A stretch of 64,000 bases of DNA from Phytophthora sp. 'mugwort' (taxonomy: Eukaryota > Oomycota > Peronosporomycetes > Peronosporales > Peronosporaceae): contig JAUCEF010000005.1 in the NCBI GenBank assembly GCA_033558025.1, forward strand, positions 2,480,001 through 2,544,000. Reading direction: 5' to 3'. The notes under the pieces are model-generated. The model did no database searches. It was not told the DNA's origin and saw only the letters and a program-made list of their open reading frames with translations. Positions 54,192 to 64,000 of this stretch are shown in pieces (positions within the stretch are counted from its first letter, which is position 1; the number at the start of each line of letters is the position of its first letter). Position numbers and translations under genes: made by a program.

Positions 54192-54925
54192 TCGACCAAC
54201 AGGTTGCTCCCGTTGATGTTTAGTAATGCACATATTATGCGAATTCTTGTTAAACCTATATTCCGCAATTTCAGATTACCCCTCCCCCGATCTAAGGCTT
54301 AAAAACCATAGATTTTCCTAACCAAATAAGCCGGGTGGAAATACTGCAACAAGGGTGGCCTACCTGGGTTCAACCGCTCCAATTCGTATAGCTCTAGTTG
54401 CATATTGTCGGCACTAGAATTTCAATCGGTTTGAAGGCTGTAAGAGACACAGGTACCGCTTATCATAAGCTCGAACATAAAGGACGACGAGCCAACTCCG
54501 CTTCTGTCCAAAACATCGAACACGTAAAAGCATGAGCTATTGGTATGCAAAACAGTGAACTTCGACACATGCTTCTTCTCTTCGTTAAAGAGCTTTATCG
54601 CGTGAGGGGTTATGTTGTAACTTTCAGTTATCCACTTATTTGAGGAGATCCGTATGCAACATTGCGACACGCAAACTATATGCAGCCACAGACATGAAAC
54701 ATATACTGCTACCAGCATGATTTCACAACAAACCGCTATTATCTCCTTCAATTCCACTACGGACCGAACTCTACAGCGAGGCAACCTGGCCCCATAGTTT
54801 GGACGACTCTTACCAGTTGTCTCTTAGCCACTGGTCTTCTTCTGCCCCGCACAATTTGCTACCATTGTCCAGCTCGAGGGATGAATTAGGTACATATAAA
54901 ATAATACGTAATGTTTCGTTTCTCG
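54192..54925. other. Gene desert, nothing identified
   Basis: Includes a 120-codon minus-strand frame at 54,422-54,784 with hydrophobic stretches (IIAVCCEIMLVAVYVSCLWL) but no start context, homology or conserved motif that I recognise. I do not call it a gene. Confidence 0.4.
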
Positions 54926-55533
54926 TTATGCAAACAGTAAAAAATAAGTGTTGAAAATTGCTTCCGAATGTTTGATATTTCGCTCATATTCACGCACGGT
55001 GCGCGGTGATTTAAGCGTCATAATCAATTTATTCACGTTTGGTTTGTTGACGTCAAGCTTCTTAAACCTATCCACCGTGTTGAACGAATGTGGGACTGAG
55101 CAGACCGAAAGGTGCACGCTGCGTCCCATGCTAAAACAAAATGTACCTCTTGCGCTGCAAGTTGCTTATCCCGGTCTGAGAAGGCCGACCGACCAGTTAA
55201 ATTGATACCGGCAGCAATGCAACATTCAAAAACAGACGAAATATGTACGAAATTGCCGGTAGTCTCCTCAATGGGCACGATAGTTTTTTGTGATCCTTTT
55301 TCCAACACGTGTGACACAAACACCATTGTATTTATATTTTATATGCTTCATATGAGTGCCATCAATCTCTCAAACTGGAAGTAATGTTTCTTGAGACGAA
55401 CTAGGGAACAAATAGCAAGCAACGAGCGGAAGAAGTGACCGAAGTCGTCGAGCTGGCTGCACATGTTGGCCCAAGTTCGCGGGTAGCTATCATTCCAGGA
55501 AGACAGGCACCGCCTTATAGCCGTCCATTGCAT
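54926..55533 (-). pseudogene. Probable MULE-type transposase fragment
   Basis: Minus-strand frames read, in order, RTWANMCSQLDDFGHFFRSL, FVSHVLEKGSQKTIVPIEET, FSDRDKQLAAQEV, and after a frameshift VHLSVCSVPHSFNTVDRFKK followed by KSPRTVREYERNIKHSEAIF. The SDRDK..AA..V ... C..H...N..D.FKK order matches the MULE transposase core (second catalytic Asp region followed by the C/H block). Several stops interrupt it. No ends were found. Confidence 0.45.
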
Positions 55534-55731
55534 CGTTTTTGAGATCAGCTACTGCATGCTAAATCGCCTTGTAATGAACAGCAGACTTTGGGAGGCGTCG
55601 ATATCAGGCGATGCCATTAGCATGGAGGAACCGGCTCTTTTCTTTAGGCAGAGTCATAAGTACTCAGTTATCACTAAATGATAAAATGGACCGGCTCCCG
55701 GTAGTTGTGGCACGAACATCTCGGCTGCTTT

Positions 55732-56063
55732 CGGGTTCTTGGGAAGGCTATGCATCGTCGAAGGTTAAATGAGAAGCCTGCCTCAACTATCTATGGTGGC
55801 TCGGCAAAGGGGTGGGTGGCGGTGAAGATCTTACAGCAGTGGCTGGATACGGTAGGCAAGATGATGGCGGAGGAAGACAGGCACATCATGCGGCTGCACG
55901 TCAACGCTCCGGCGCCCAAAGTACAATCAACATCATGCTGCATGCCAATAAGGATGTGTCGTCGCTGATGCCAATCGGCATGTATACTGGGCTCTTCTGA
56001 GAAGGATGTGATGACGTATTGGGTCGGGGATACTATCGTAAAGATGTTCCGGCTTGACGAACG
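55732..56063 (+). pseudogene. pogo-like DDE transposase core fragment
   Basis: The plus strand reads AKGWVAVKILQQWLDTVGKM, AEEDRHIMRLHVNAPAP, then in the next frame INIMLHANKDVSSLMPIGMY. This resembles the pogo/Tigger DDE core W......M....R.ILLLVDN..(S/A)H ... LP.N.TS..QPMD. The catalytic Asp of the LLVDN strand is altered here, and the frame changes. It stops where the inverted-repeat arm begins (56064), which marks a breakpoint. Confidence 0.45.
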
Positions 56064-56891
56064 CAGTTGTGAGGTTGTTCAAACAACTCTGCTAATCAAT
56101 GCCAATCCCGACCGGTCTGTTGCTGCGGAATTATTGAGTCGGAAACAGCGGTTATATACTTCCCTGAGAGCGCAGCCACAGTATCCCCCTGGATCTTGTC
56201 ATATCGCAACGGCTTGCTGCTTAACTGAAAGATGGATGGATCGTCGTCGGTAGAATCGTAGTTATCGAGAAAGCTATCGTCTTCGTCTTCACTTGACGAA
56301 ATATCGGAGTCATCCCACTCATCGCTGGAATCAAGCAGCATGCTGTGGAGTATGCGCAAGCCGTCGTCCACATCAAAATGATCTTCATCGTAAATTCATC
56401 AGTAACCTGCGTCCGCAACTCCTTCAGTGACTCGCGCCTGTTTTTCAGAACTCTGATGATGTTTTTATTTACCACCCGAGCGTGTGCGAGGCAAGTGTTA
56501 AGTCCACAATATCCGTGCCTCGCTTATTTGACTTGTAGGCAGGTATAACCGTGTTATGCGTTCGATTTGCTGAGGACACCGAATCAGCAAGTAAATACTA
56601 TCTACCCGAAAAAAGCAATGCTTGAACTCGTCCTTAGAGAGCATCCTTCTTTGTATATAGTCAGGTCCCGGGCCATCCACTCAAGAAAGCAACTCTATGA
56701 CGATGCCAGTCACACATCACTTGACCATTTAAACTGTACCCCGACTTGCGGTAAAAAACATTCGCCATCCTTGGCTGGTTTCTGAGCAAGCGGAAATCTC
56801 GTCCGCCAACATAAGTTCCACACAACCACTAAACCCAATCGACGCCATGTGCCGAGATGACTGCATCCGCTCTGCTGCGCTCGGCCTCCAG
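56064..56891. repeat. Left arm of 828-bp inverted repeat
   Basis: Base x here pairs with base 118452-x in the right arm 61561-62388. The arm is identical wherever I compared it except two substitutions within its last 40 bp. It corresponds to the 3' half of the Harbinger transposase. The match ends sharply at 56064 and 56891. Confidence 0.92.
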
Positions 56892-57516
56892 ACATATTAC
56901 TTTATAGATCCTTTAGGGTCACCACGACGCGATTCGTATAGTCATCTACAGTTCCTTTTCCGATACCTCAAAGTCGTTGGGATCTCCTAAGAGAAGCCCC
57001 AGTGCGGTAGTTCGCAAAACGATCAAGGGCCACAACAAGCTGCATCCAGACTAGAGCTTGGGGACAGTACGAGTCGTTGTGAAATATCCGATGCTCTTGA
57101 ACCTCGCCGACGAAATGCTCAAAATTGCTTCTGTCCATTTTGGTTATATCACGAAACCGTGAGTCCGGTATTTAATGCCGAAACACGTCTGCTATAAATA
57201 CCGTGCTCTTTATCGCGCGCTCCCTATTCGCTAAATATCGAGACGACTGACAAGCTGCAAGTTCAGAAGCATAATTTATCTGTGAAAAGAGAAGTTGTTC
57301 ATCTTCCTGGTCGCTATCCGGCGCTCTAAGCATGCCCTCGGCCAAAATGGCGACTGCAAGTAGTCCCACAATCTCGCGCAGACGGAGCTGTCGATCACTT
57401 TGTTTTGGCATCATCATGGGGAAGCTTATCCGCGGTGGTGTGAGACGCTTTGTTCGCTGCTCCACGGCGAGGTGTTCCTTCAACACTTCTATGTCTCGGC
57501 TAAGTGCGACGATCAA
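56064..57516 (-). pseudogene. PIF/Harbinger transposase, nearly full length but broken
   Basis: The minus strand gives the family order. N-terminal: QLRLREIVGLLAVAILAEGM (57,400), SDQEDEQLLFSQINYASELA. Next: FRDITKMDRSNFEHFVGEV and HRIFHNDSYCPQALVWMQLV/VALDRFANY (57,150-57,000). Then: GIGKGTVDDYTNRVVVTLKD, MDGTTF-like PLAQKPAKDGECF, then in the repeat arm KSGYSLNGQVMCDWHRHRV and FLSGWPGP; finally LKNRRESLKELRTQVTDEF, ILMWTTAC and the acidic end SSDEWDDSDISSSEDEDDSF. The order GKGTV, DG.., W.G..HD-like and V.LKNR is the Harbinger DDE transposase. Several stops and frameshifts are present. Its 3' half is duplicated at 61,561-62,388. Confidence 0.72.
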
Positions 57517-58346
57517 CAGAGCCGAAAAGAGAGGCCCCCCCCCCTCTGGTTTTGCTCATATCGACAATATTTGTTGATCATATTTTTTTATTTTTTGCCG
57601 TTTATTTTATCATATTTTGTTTTGCTATAAAACACAACCAATCTATAGAAATAGCAGCACGACGCCAATCGACTCGATGGAGAAACACGGCTAGTGTTCC
57701 ACATTACCATTGCGGATGTACAATTGGCATCGAGGTCCTTGAAGGATTGTGTTACCAACAACAGTATGAACGTGAAGCGCATCAAAACAACGGAGACTAC
57801 AGAAGGTGGCACTGACGGTTCGTAGCTTTTACAAAAGAAGTTGAAAGAGCATGACAAGCAAACTCAGGAGACGGCAACAAAACTCGATAGTGCGCCGGAT
57901 AATTCGTGGTACCGTAATCTCGGTGTCAAGCGTTCCGCCGTTGTTAAGTGTCACTCCCCAATTTTGACCAATAATAGACCTTAATTTGACGATTCAAACA
58001 AGGATGTGCTCCGCGTTGTTATGTGTCACCCCTATAAAAATTCCCCAGTCTTTTATGTCAGTGCAGCAAAGCATGAACGGCGACCGCAGCATTTGATCTC
58101 AGCGGCCACTGCCAACAAAGGAATGAGAGCACCAATCAAAGGGGAGGAGAAAGCCGAAGCAGTACAAGCTGACGTCGAAGATTTTCGCGTCGCGTTGAAG
58201 CATGCTGCGCTGCTTTAATATGACACACAGAAAATGGAAGTCATAATTAACGCATTTTGGCCTGGAAATTGATCCTCGGAGCACTACGTACAAGTCGAAG
58301 GCCGTATCATCCGGCGCTAGAAGCAGGAGAGAGGACAATTGACGCC
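57517..58346. other. Spacer, nothing identified
   Basis: AT-rich DNA between the Harbinger relic and the pogo relic, with a C-run near 57,535. Short frames only. The ends of both neighbouring elements should lie here, but I could not find terminal repeats. Confidence 0.4.
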
Positions 58347-59578
58347 ATGGACGCAAAGGCGAAGACTGCGCAGCAAAAGCGGTTCAGGCACATTGACACG
58401 GCAAAGACCTTGTCGGACGACGCTGAATTGGACATCTTGAAGTGGCTAATTGCATTGAGATCGCACGGTGCCCCGTGTCAGCTAAAATGATTGAACTGGA
58501 AGCTTTAGAAATCGCTGCACTGTACAACGTTCCTCGCTCGATATTTGCAGCGACTCCTACTTGGATCGCATTATACCTGACTCGCTACAGCCGCTCGCTC
58601 AGGGCCAAGACACGGCAAGGGCAAACGACGCCAGGTGATTCTGATATTGTGGCTAAGGGATTCTGGGCTGCGGTATGCAGACGTATTGCTGAAGAAGGCA
58701 TTAGGAAAGTGTACAATCAAATCGCGATCTTTTACGAGTATATGCCCAAGCCCAGAGTTGTTGACGTGGCGCCAGTACCGTCTGGGTCAAATGCAGTTGT
58801 AAAAGTAAGGAGAGACTTACAGCCATGCTACTTGCCGATAGCACTGGTCGTAAATATGACCCTTGGGCCATATTTAAAATAAAACCTTCAAAAGACGAGG
58901 ACAGCCGCGAAAAAAACTCATGTCTGTGGCACGGATTCAGCAGACGGATGTGGCCTACAATGGAGCCATTGCAAAAGGAAACACAAACAGCCATGTATAC
59001 GAGTGCGAAAGGATGGTGGAACGCGAATTTATTAATACTCTTCCTATAGCATTTTTTGGCGATCGCTGCTCTACTGATGACCCCGTCATGCTCCTATGGG
59101 ACGATTTCAGCGCCCATTGGACTGCTGATATTGCTGCGTTTGCCGCCAGCAAAAATGTGATCTTGCAACGTATTCCTCCAAGATATACCCACTGTTGCCA
59201 GCCAGCGGATATATCATGGAATAAACCGTTAAAAGACCGCAAGAGAGCTTCGTGGATAGTATATCTGAAGGAACAATGTTCGAAAGTAATGGCATCTGAC
59301 GAAACCGAGCCAAGCTCACGCCCCCGGGTCGCAAAATAGTGTTGCAGTGGCTACAGTCGGCATGGGATGGTCTTAGTACGAAAGCAGTGAAAGGTGGATT
59401 CAAATATGTGGGATTTCTTTTCGACGAGCGCAATGATACGCCTAGCGAAGCTGTGGAGCCCAGTGAAATTGACGAAGAGCTTGCTTGTAGCTTGCAAGCT
59501 TTATCCTGGCTGGATACAGAGGTAGGAGAGGTATCTTGGGACGGCGATATCGTAAGTCGATACATTTACCAGGATTAA
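58347..59578 (+). pseudogene. pogo-like DDE_1 transposase, nearly full length with frameshifts
   Basis: It begins MDAKAKTAQQKRFRHIDTAK. The N-terminal helix-turn-helix/CENP-B-like region follows across a frameshift near 58,475: DAELDILKWLIALRSHG, then VSAKMIELEALEIAALYNV and YLTRYSRSLRAKTRQGQ. The DDE part: RIAEEGIRKVYNQ (the YN.D.. strand, lost), DPVMLLWDDFSAHWTADIAA (58,090-region second Asp; the DDFSAH block), NVILQRIPPRYTHCCQPADI/SWNKP, RASWIVYLKEQ. The C-terminus VLQWLQSAWDGLSTKAVKGG/FKYVGFLF ends in an acidic tail. Three or four frameshifts are needed, so it is inactive but fairly young. The terminal repeats were not identified. Confidence 0.75.
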
Positions 59579-60462
59579 TACATGGATAGCGATTCGGTGG
59601 TACCTGCACTTTTTCTTACCTGCACGTTGAATTTATCCTAATCACAAGATTCGCCTGCACGGAGGGGGTGACACTGGACATCGAGGTTACGGTACGTGCA
59701 TTTCGAAGTTAAAACTCGGTCATGCCACCCATGCTCAGTGCTGTACAAGCAGAGCTAATCCGAGTGGCGACCAAGTAGCACACATTCCTAGGATTCAGGC
59801 AGCAATTTTGGAAGGCAACAACATCTCATGAGCTCGTGTTGTAAACGACTAATCGTCTGGATGGAAGTGATCGATTTCCTGACGCAGCTCGAGCGAGTTT
59901 TGACGAGCCGCGCCAATATTCATCTCCACTCCGTAAAGGTTAGATAGCTCAATACGCAAATTGAGGTCCTACGGAATCTCATACTACTATTTACTACTGT
60001 AGTATGTAATTCCAGATATATTCTACTGGGCTGTGACTAGTGCCGCTGCGGTACTTAATACCCTGTATACGCCTCGGATGACAGGCCGATAACTTACTAA
60101 GCCATGCCAAGGCACGGAGAGAACCGCGAGGTTGCTGCTCTTAACGTTGCTTCGTTGCGCAAAGGTTGACCGTAAAAGACTCAAGCAACATTCACAATGA
60201 ATACTATGCAATCGATACAGATACCAAATCATAAAGGTAATACAAGGACGTTTTAAGACTATATATAAAGATATATAATCTATTCGTTTCTGTAGTGATT
60301 AGTACTGGCACTCGTATCTCCCTGACAACTCTGGATAAAATCCAGAGAGTAATTATTTATAGGTGGAATTTGGGGGACTGGAGAGGGATATGACCATAAA
60401 AAGACAATACAAAGGGGGACGCAATTTGTTCGCAGTGCAGTTTAAGATTGGCTAAGCTGGTG
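59579..60462. other. Spacer between pogo and Crypton relics
   Basis: No reading frame of note. Contains a small palindrome around 59,980-60,010 (TACTACTGTAGTA) and AT-rich repeats near 60,260. Confidence 0.45.
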
Positions 60463-61254
60463 ATGGAATCTACGTCGCGCGAGTCGCTGGAGCATCAAGT
60501 CGACGACGTGCGTGCAAGCACGGTATTAAGTGCGTCACGCTCTATATACATGAACTCATCAGCAAAGTTCATCGAGTGGCTGCAGGCGAACAATACGGCT
60601 AGTTTGACCGAACCATTTTTAGTTTGAGTCACGCATGCCAATGACACCACTGCGTTTACGAAGCAGTGGCTATCAAGCGCGCCAGCGAACCCACCAATTC
60701 GGTTTACGGATATAACGGCAAGAGGTTTTTCATGTGGATTATGTCGATAAAAAACCCGATGGAACCAGACCTGGGTGTTCGATTTTCAATACACACAGAG
60801 CCTCTCTCTTCAACCTTTTTCGTGACTACCAAGTGACAATGTCAAAGCCGCTAGAGGTCGAGTTGAATAACCACTTTAAAGGGCTTAAGCCCAAGGCAGC
60901 GCTGGAAATCGCAAGTGGCAGAGGAAAGATCAAAGTGAGTAAGGACGCAATGCAATTTGCTTTGTATCAATTTCTGGGAAAGGAGTTGTTGAAGCACGGT
61001 ACAACCGGTTATGTGTTTGGTCACTGCTTTATGCTGCTCTGCTGGAACTTGGTGTGTCGAGCGGGGAATGTTGTTTCAGTGTGCTATTCTCATATCGAGT
61101 GGAATGAGGATGCCATGTGCATCTACTTTGAACACATGAAGAATGACCAAACGGGTGATCGGCCACGAGATCCCAGGCACATCTATGCCAATCCTCTGCA
61201 TCCACACATTTGCCCAGTACTTCCGGTTGGAATTTACATGATGAGACCAGGTAT
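60463..61254 (+). pseudogene. Crypton-like tyrosine recombinase, truncated
   Basis: It starts ATG at 60463 (MESTSRESLEHQVDDVRAS), has one in-frame TGA near 60,628 and a frameshift around 60,740-60,780, then a long clean stretch: MSKPLEVELNNHFKGLKPKA, SKDAMQFALYQFLGKELLKH, LLCWNLVCRAGNVVSVCYSH, IEWNEDAMCIYFEHMKNDQT, GDRPRDPRHIYANPLHPHIC/PVLPVGIYM. The CRAGNV block holds the first catalytic Arg, and HMKNDQ.G..PRDPRHIYANP is typical of oomycete Cryptons as I know them. The C-terminal H..R/Tyr region is missing: sequence similarity stops at about 61,250, where an antisense MULE fragment begins. Confidence 0.72.
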
Positions 61255-61445
61255 CCTTGTCGCATCATCCCGGAGATCTCATCCGGCGGAATGTGGAGTT
61301 TCTGCATCTTACGCCGGGCCGCTTGCTTGAAATGGAAGAAGCAGCCAATGGTGTCGGTTTCGGGGAACTGGTCTCCCACCGCATTGATGAGACCTCGCTC
61401 AAAATCACGGACACTGTTCACAAGTCCGAGTGGACGTACTGGAGC
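61230..61445 (-). pseudogene. MULE transposase fragment, antisense to the Crypton relic
   Basis: Minus strand: VNSVRDFERGLINAVGDQFP, ETDTIGCFFHFKQAARRKMQ, KLHIPPDEISGMMRQGYL. This is the second-Asp (D.E.....A....F) plus C.FH..QA..RK block of MULE transposases. Only about 70 codons remain. It is a different copy from the MULE at 31,961-33,433, where the equivalent block reads CDFKLGL before a decayed stretch. Confidence 0.75.
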
Positions 61446-61560
61446 ACTCTGCACTGCGTATAAGCAGCTACTGGCATGAATATGCGCGCGGTCATGCATT
61501 ATAATGACGATGTACTGGTAGAACGGGCTGGGAACACAGGGGGAAGGTGCCGTCAATGAA

Positions 61561-62388
61561 CTGGTGGCCGAGCGCAGCAGAGCGGATGCAATCATCTCGG
61601 CACATGGCGTCGATTGGGTTTAGTGGTTGTGTGGAACTTATGTTGGCGGACGAGATTTCCGCTTGCTCAGAAACCAGCCAAGGATGGCGAATGTTTTTTA
61701 CCGCAAGTCGGGGTACAGTTTAAATGGTCAAGTGATGTGTGACTGGCATCGTCATAGAGTTGCTTTCTTGAGTGGATGGCCCGGGACCTGACTATATACA
61801 AAGAAGGATGCTCTCTAAGGACGAGTTCAAGCATTGCTTTTTTCGGGTAGATAGTATTTACTTGCTGATTCGGTGTCCTCAGCAAATCGAACGCATAACA
61901 CGGTTATACCTGCCTACAAGTCAAATAAGCGAGGCACGGATATTGTGGACTTAACACTTGCCTCGCACACGCTCGGGTGGTAAATAAAAACATCATCAGA
62001 GTTCTGAAAAACAGGCGCGAGTCACTGAAGGAGTTGCGGACGCAGGTTACTGATGAATTTACGATGAAGATCATTTTGATGTGGACGACGGCTTGCGCAT
62101 ACTCCACAGCATGCTGCTTGATTCCAGCGATGAGTGGGATGACTCCGATATTTCGTCAAGTGAAGACGAAGACGATAGCTTTCTCGATAACTACGATTCT
62201 ACCGACGACGATCCATCCATCTTTCAGTTAAGCAGCAAGCCGTTGCGATATGACAAGATCCAGGGGGATACTGTGGCTGCGCTCTCAGGGAAGTATATAA
62301 CCGCTGTTTCCGACTCAATAATTCCGCAGCAGCAGACCGGTCGGGATTGGCATTGATTAGCAGAGTTGTTTGAACAACCTCACAACTG
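61561..62388. repeat. Right arm of 828-bp inverted repeat (Harbinger 3' half, plus orientation)
   Basis: Inverse copy of 56064-56891. In plus orientation it encodes the C-terminal half of the same PIF/Harbinger transposase (KSGYSLNGQVMCDWHRHRV ... ESLKELRTQVTDEF ... DISSSEDEDDSFLDNY). It carries the same stops and frameshifts as the left arm, so the gene was already dead when it was duplicated. Confidence 0.92.
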
Positions 62389-62671
62389 GAATTACAGATG
62401 CGAACTGGAGCGCTTCTTGTTGAGGTTGGGTCGTGGACCTCGAGATATCCACCGATATGTGAGCGTCAGCAGATGCGACAGATCCTGTGACTGATACTGT
62501 ATACCACGCCATCGTGTGGCTGTGAGAGCACGAGGCGAGTTGGGGAGCTAATACGGGGAATAGGATGCAGGGTAAGACGAATGACTCTTTCGCTTTTGCG
62601 TAGTAAACCCCATTGCGTTAGTGCTGACAAGCCCGATCTGAGGGTTGGCTTTCAACAGGTTTTGAGCCCAA

Positions 62672-64000
62672 ATGACCAACGACAAAGTCGCTCGCGACGA
62701 CGCTCCCGCGCCGGTGCAAGCGCTCGTTACCAACCGCGAAAGGTTCGGTATGGTAGATGACGTCGAAGAAGAGAGCACCACTGTTGCTCGTGAAGGGGCA
62801 ACAGCAACAACTCCGACGACCGCGGAGCGGACGGACGAGACATCACACCCGAACTTCTGGATCTCATGCGTGGACTAGCAGGGAGACTTGAGCGACTCGA
62901 GCAGTCACAGTCGAAGAAGGAAAGATCGAGGGCAACGGAAATGGAGCAGGTGACTCTAACGCGCCCATGACACCACCTATGAATTCAGGTTTATTCGCCA
63001 CGGACTTCGGGCGTCGAGCCAGGATGCACACATTGATTCTCTGGCCGGATCGCCAGAAACGCCGCACACAGGAACGCCACGCAGGCCATCGATGCAGCCG
63101 CAGTATTTTTGTCAGCCCGGATATGGCATGCCGATTTCGCAACTGCAACGACTCTACGCCTGGGTGTTCAAGAGGGTCAGCCAGCAGTGGCACCACCACC
63201 GCGTTAAGACGGACAATATTAGGCTGGAGCAGGAGGCTTCCAAGCGCATAACCAGAACATCGTGGTACGTTATCCTGACGCACGACAGAAACTCGCACAA
63301 ACCGTTCGACGGCAAGGAGTTATAGTCGGCCTAGGATTCGCTTTCTTAGAGTGGGGCCGCAGGTCTGAGCAGCAAGTAAACATCGCTCACTCAGCGTGCG
63401 GGTTCGCGTGGCCTGAAGATGTAAAGGCGAAACTGCTTGGATACTACTTGTCCGGCACATCAGATATATATTACCACAAGCAGGTCGAGGCCTGGTGGGG
63501 ACAACTACCTACTCTACAGTACGTGATGGAGAGAATGCTTGAAAGTTTCAAGACTAACGTCATCACGGCTCAGGCGATGAAGTTGTTCACAGCGCCCAAG
63601 GACTTCAAACGGACGTGGCCGGAGCACTACATGTACTTGGTGGCTATTTCGGAGGCGTTGGAGGCGGTGCCGATTACCTAGTCCTCAACAATATCGTGCA
63701 GTATGCGTCCGCGGACTTGCGTACCGTACGGATGGCAAAGGTCGACAGCATAAGGAACGACTACCTACAGCGAGCCGAGGGGCTCGCTCACTTTGCGCAA
63801 GCGTGGGAGCTCGAGCCTGGGAGACACAATAATCTGGACAAGGAAGTCGTTGCTACAGTAGGTGAGCGACGCAAAGCGGAGACACGGCGGTGTTATTTAT
63901 GTAATCAGGTAGGGCATCTGCGCGCATTGCCCAGAGCGTGGCCGAGGCCACAAGAAGGAGCCTGACCTGACGCTAGCCGTGAAGGACAAGTCGGCTGAGG
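62672..64000 (+). pseudogene. Ty1/copia-type gag region, frameshifted, running off the window
   Basis: It starts MTNDKVARDDAPAPVQALVT. After several frame changes it reads DVKAKLLGYYLSGTSDIYYH, KQVEAWWGQLPTLQYVMERM, LESFKTNVITAQAMKLFTAP, WPEHYMYLVAISEA, then LVLNNIVQYASADLRTVRMA and DYLQRAEGLAHFAQAWELEP. It ends with a CCHC-type zinc knuckle, CYLCNQVGHLRALC (63,890-63,935). The order is that of copia-type Gag proteins in oomycetes as I recall them. Protease, integrase and reverse transcriptase would follow beyond 64,000. Stops and shifts before 63,380 show that the Gag frame is broken. A stretch just before the ATG (AGGTTTTGAGCCCAAATG) could be a primer-binding region; this is weak. No LTR could be confirmed. 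Confidence 0.62.

Noticed and set aside
54422..54784. 120-codon minus-strand frame with hydrophobic segments
   Set aside because: No supporting start context, conserved motif or neighbouring exon; composition fits random AT-rich sequence.
27459..64000. RXLR or Crinkler effector genes, expected in oomycete gene-sparse regions
   Set aside because: No frame I read combined a signal peptide with RXLR-EER or LxLFLAK motifs.
1..64000. CRISPR arrays, bacterial operons or horizontally acquired bacterial clusters
   Set aside because: There are no regularly spaced direct repeats; genes have spliceosomal introns and eukaryotic promoters throughout.

Overview
This is nuclear DNA from an oomycete, most likely Phytophthora or a close downy-mildew relative. 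Gene-dense, intron-poor stretches alternate with repeat deserts. Introns are short (about 54-99 nt, GT..AG). Two upstream regions carry the oomycete initiator/flank-type core promoter (TCAYTTTCCAWTT). The mobile-element relics (pogo-like, PIF/Harbinger, MULE, Crypton, Ty1/copia, chromodomain Ty3) match the oomycete repertoire. All calls come from reading the sequence; no database search was run.

Positions 1-27,460 are a compact gene island. In order: the 3' end of a FolD-type methylene-THF dehydrogenase; a 7-exon coiled-coil protein with a plastin-like CH domain; a Lys/Ala-rich relic; a tandem pair (perhaps once three) of Cys-rich single-pass membrane proteins; a kynurenine/glutamine-K-type aminotransferase; a Kv-beta-like aldo-keto reductase; the DDX55/Spb4 RNA helicase; a 10-exon IQ/fibronectin-III/WW-like protein; a small ankyrin protein; RIO2 kinase; a TTC33-like TPR protein; a SHAQKYF-type MYB; and an unrecognised 4-exon gene. 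Neighbours are mostly convergent or divergent with 0.1-0.6 kb gaps. DDX55 and RIO2 both serve ribosome biogenesis.

Positions 27,460-41,250 are a mosaic of transposon relics. They end in a striking structure: pogo-type inverted repeats with TA duplications at 35,270 and 41,248 enclose a Crypton-type recombinase relic, a tRNA-like sequence and a complete 2.3-kb TIR transposon. That transposon has a local palindrome inside its own gene.

Positions 41,600-45,970 are a small second gene island: a PARP4/VWA5-like protein and an 8-exon APC amino-acid permease, both on the minus strand.

Positions 45,970-64,000 are again gene-poor. The first 9 kb are nearly featureless. From 54.9 kb come a MULE relic, pogo relics, a PIF/Harbinger transposase whose 3' half recurs nearly identically as an inverted copy 4.7 kb away, a Crypton recombinase interrupted by an antisense MULE fragment, and the gag region of a Ty1/copia element running off the end. 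I saw no RXLR effector candidates, rRNA genes or intact standard tRNA genes.
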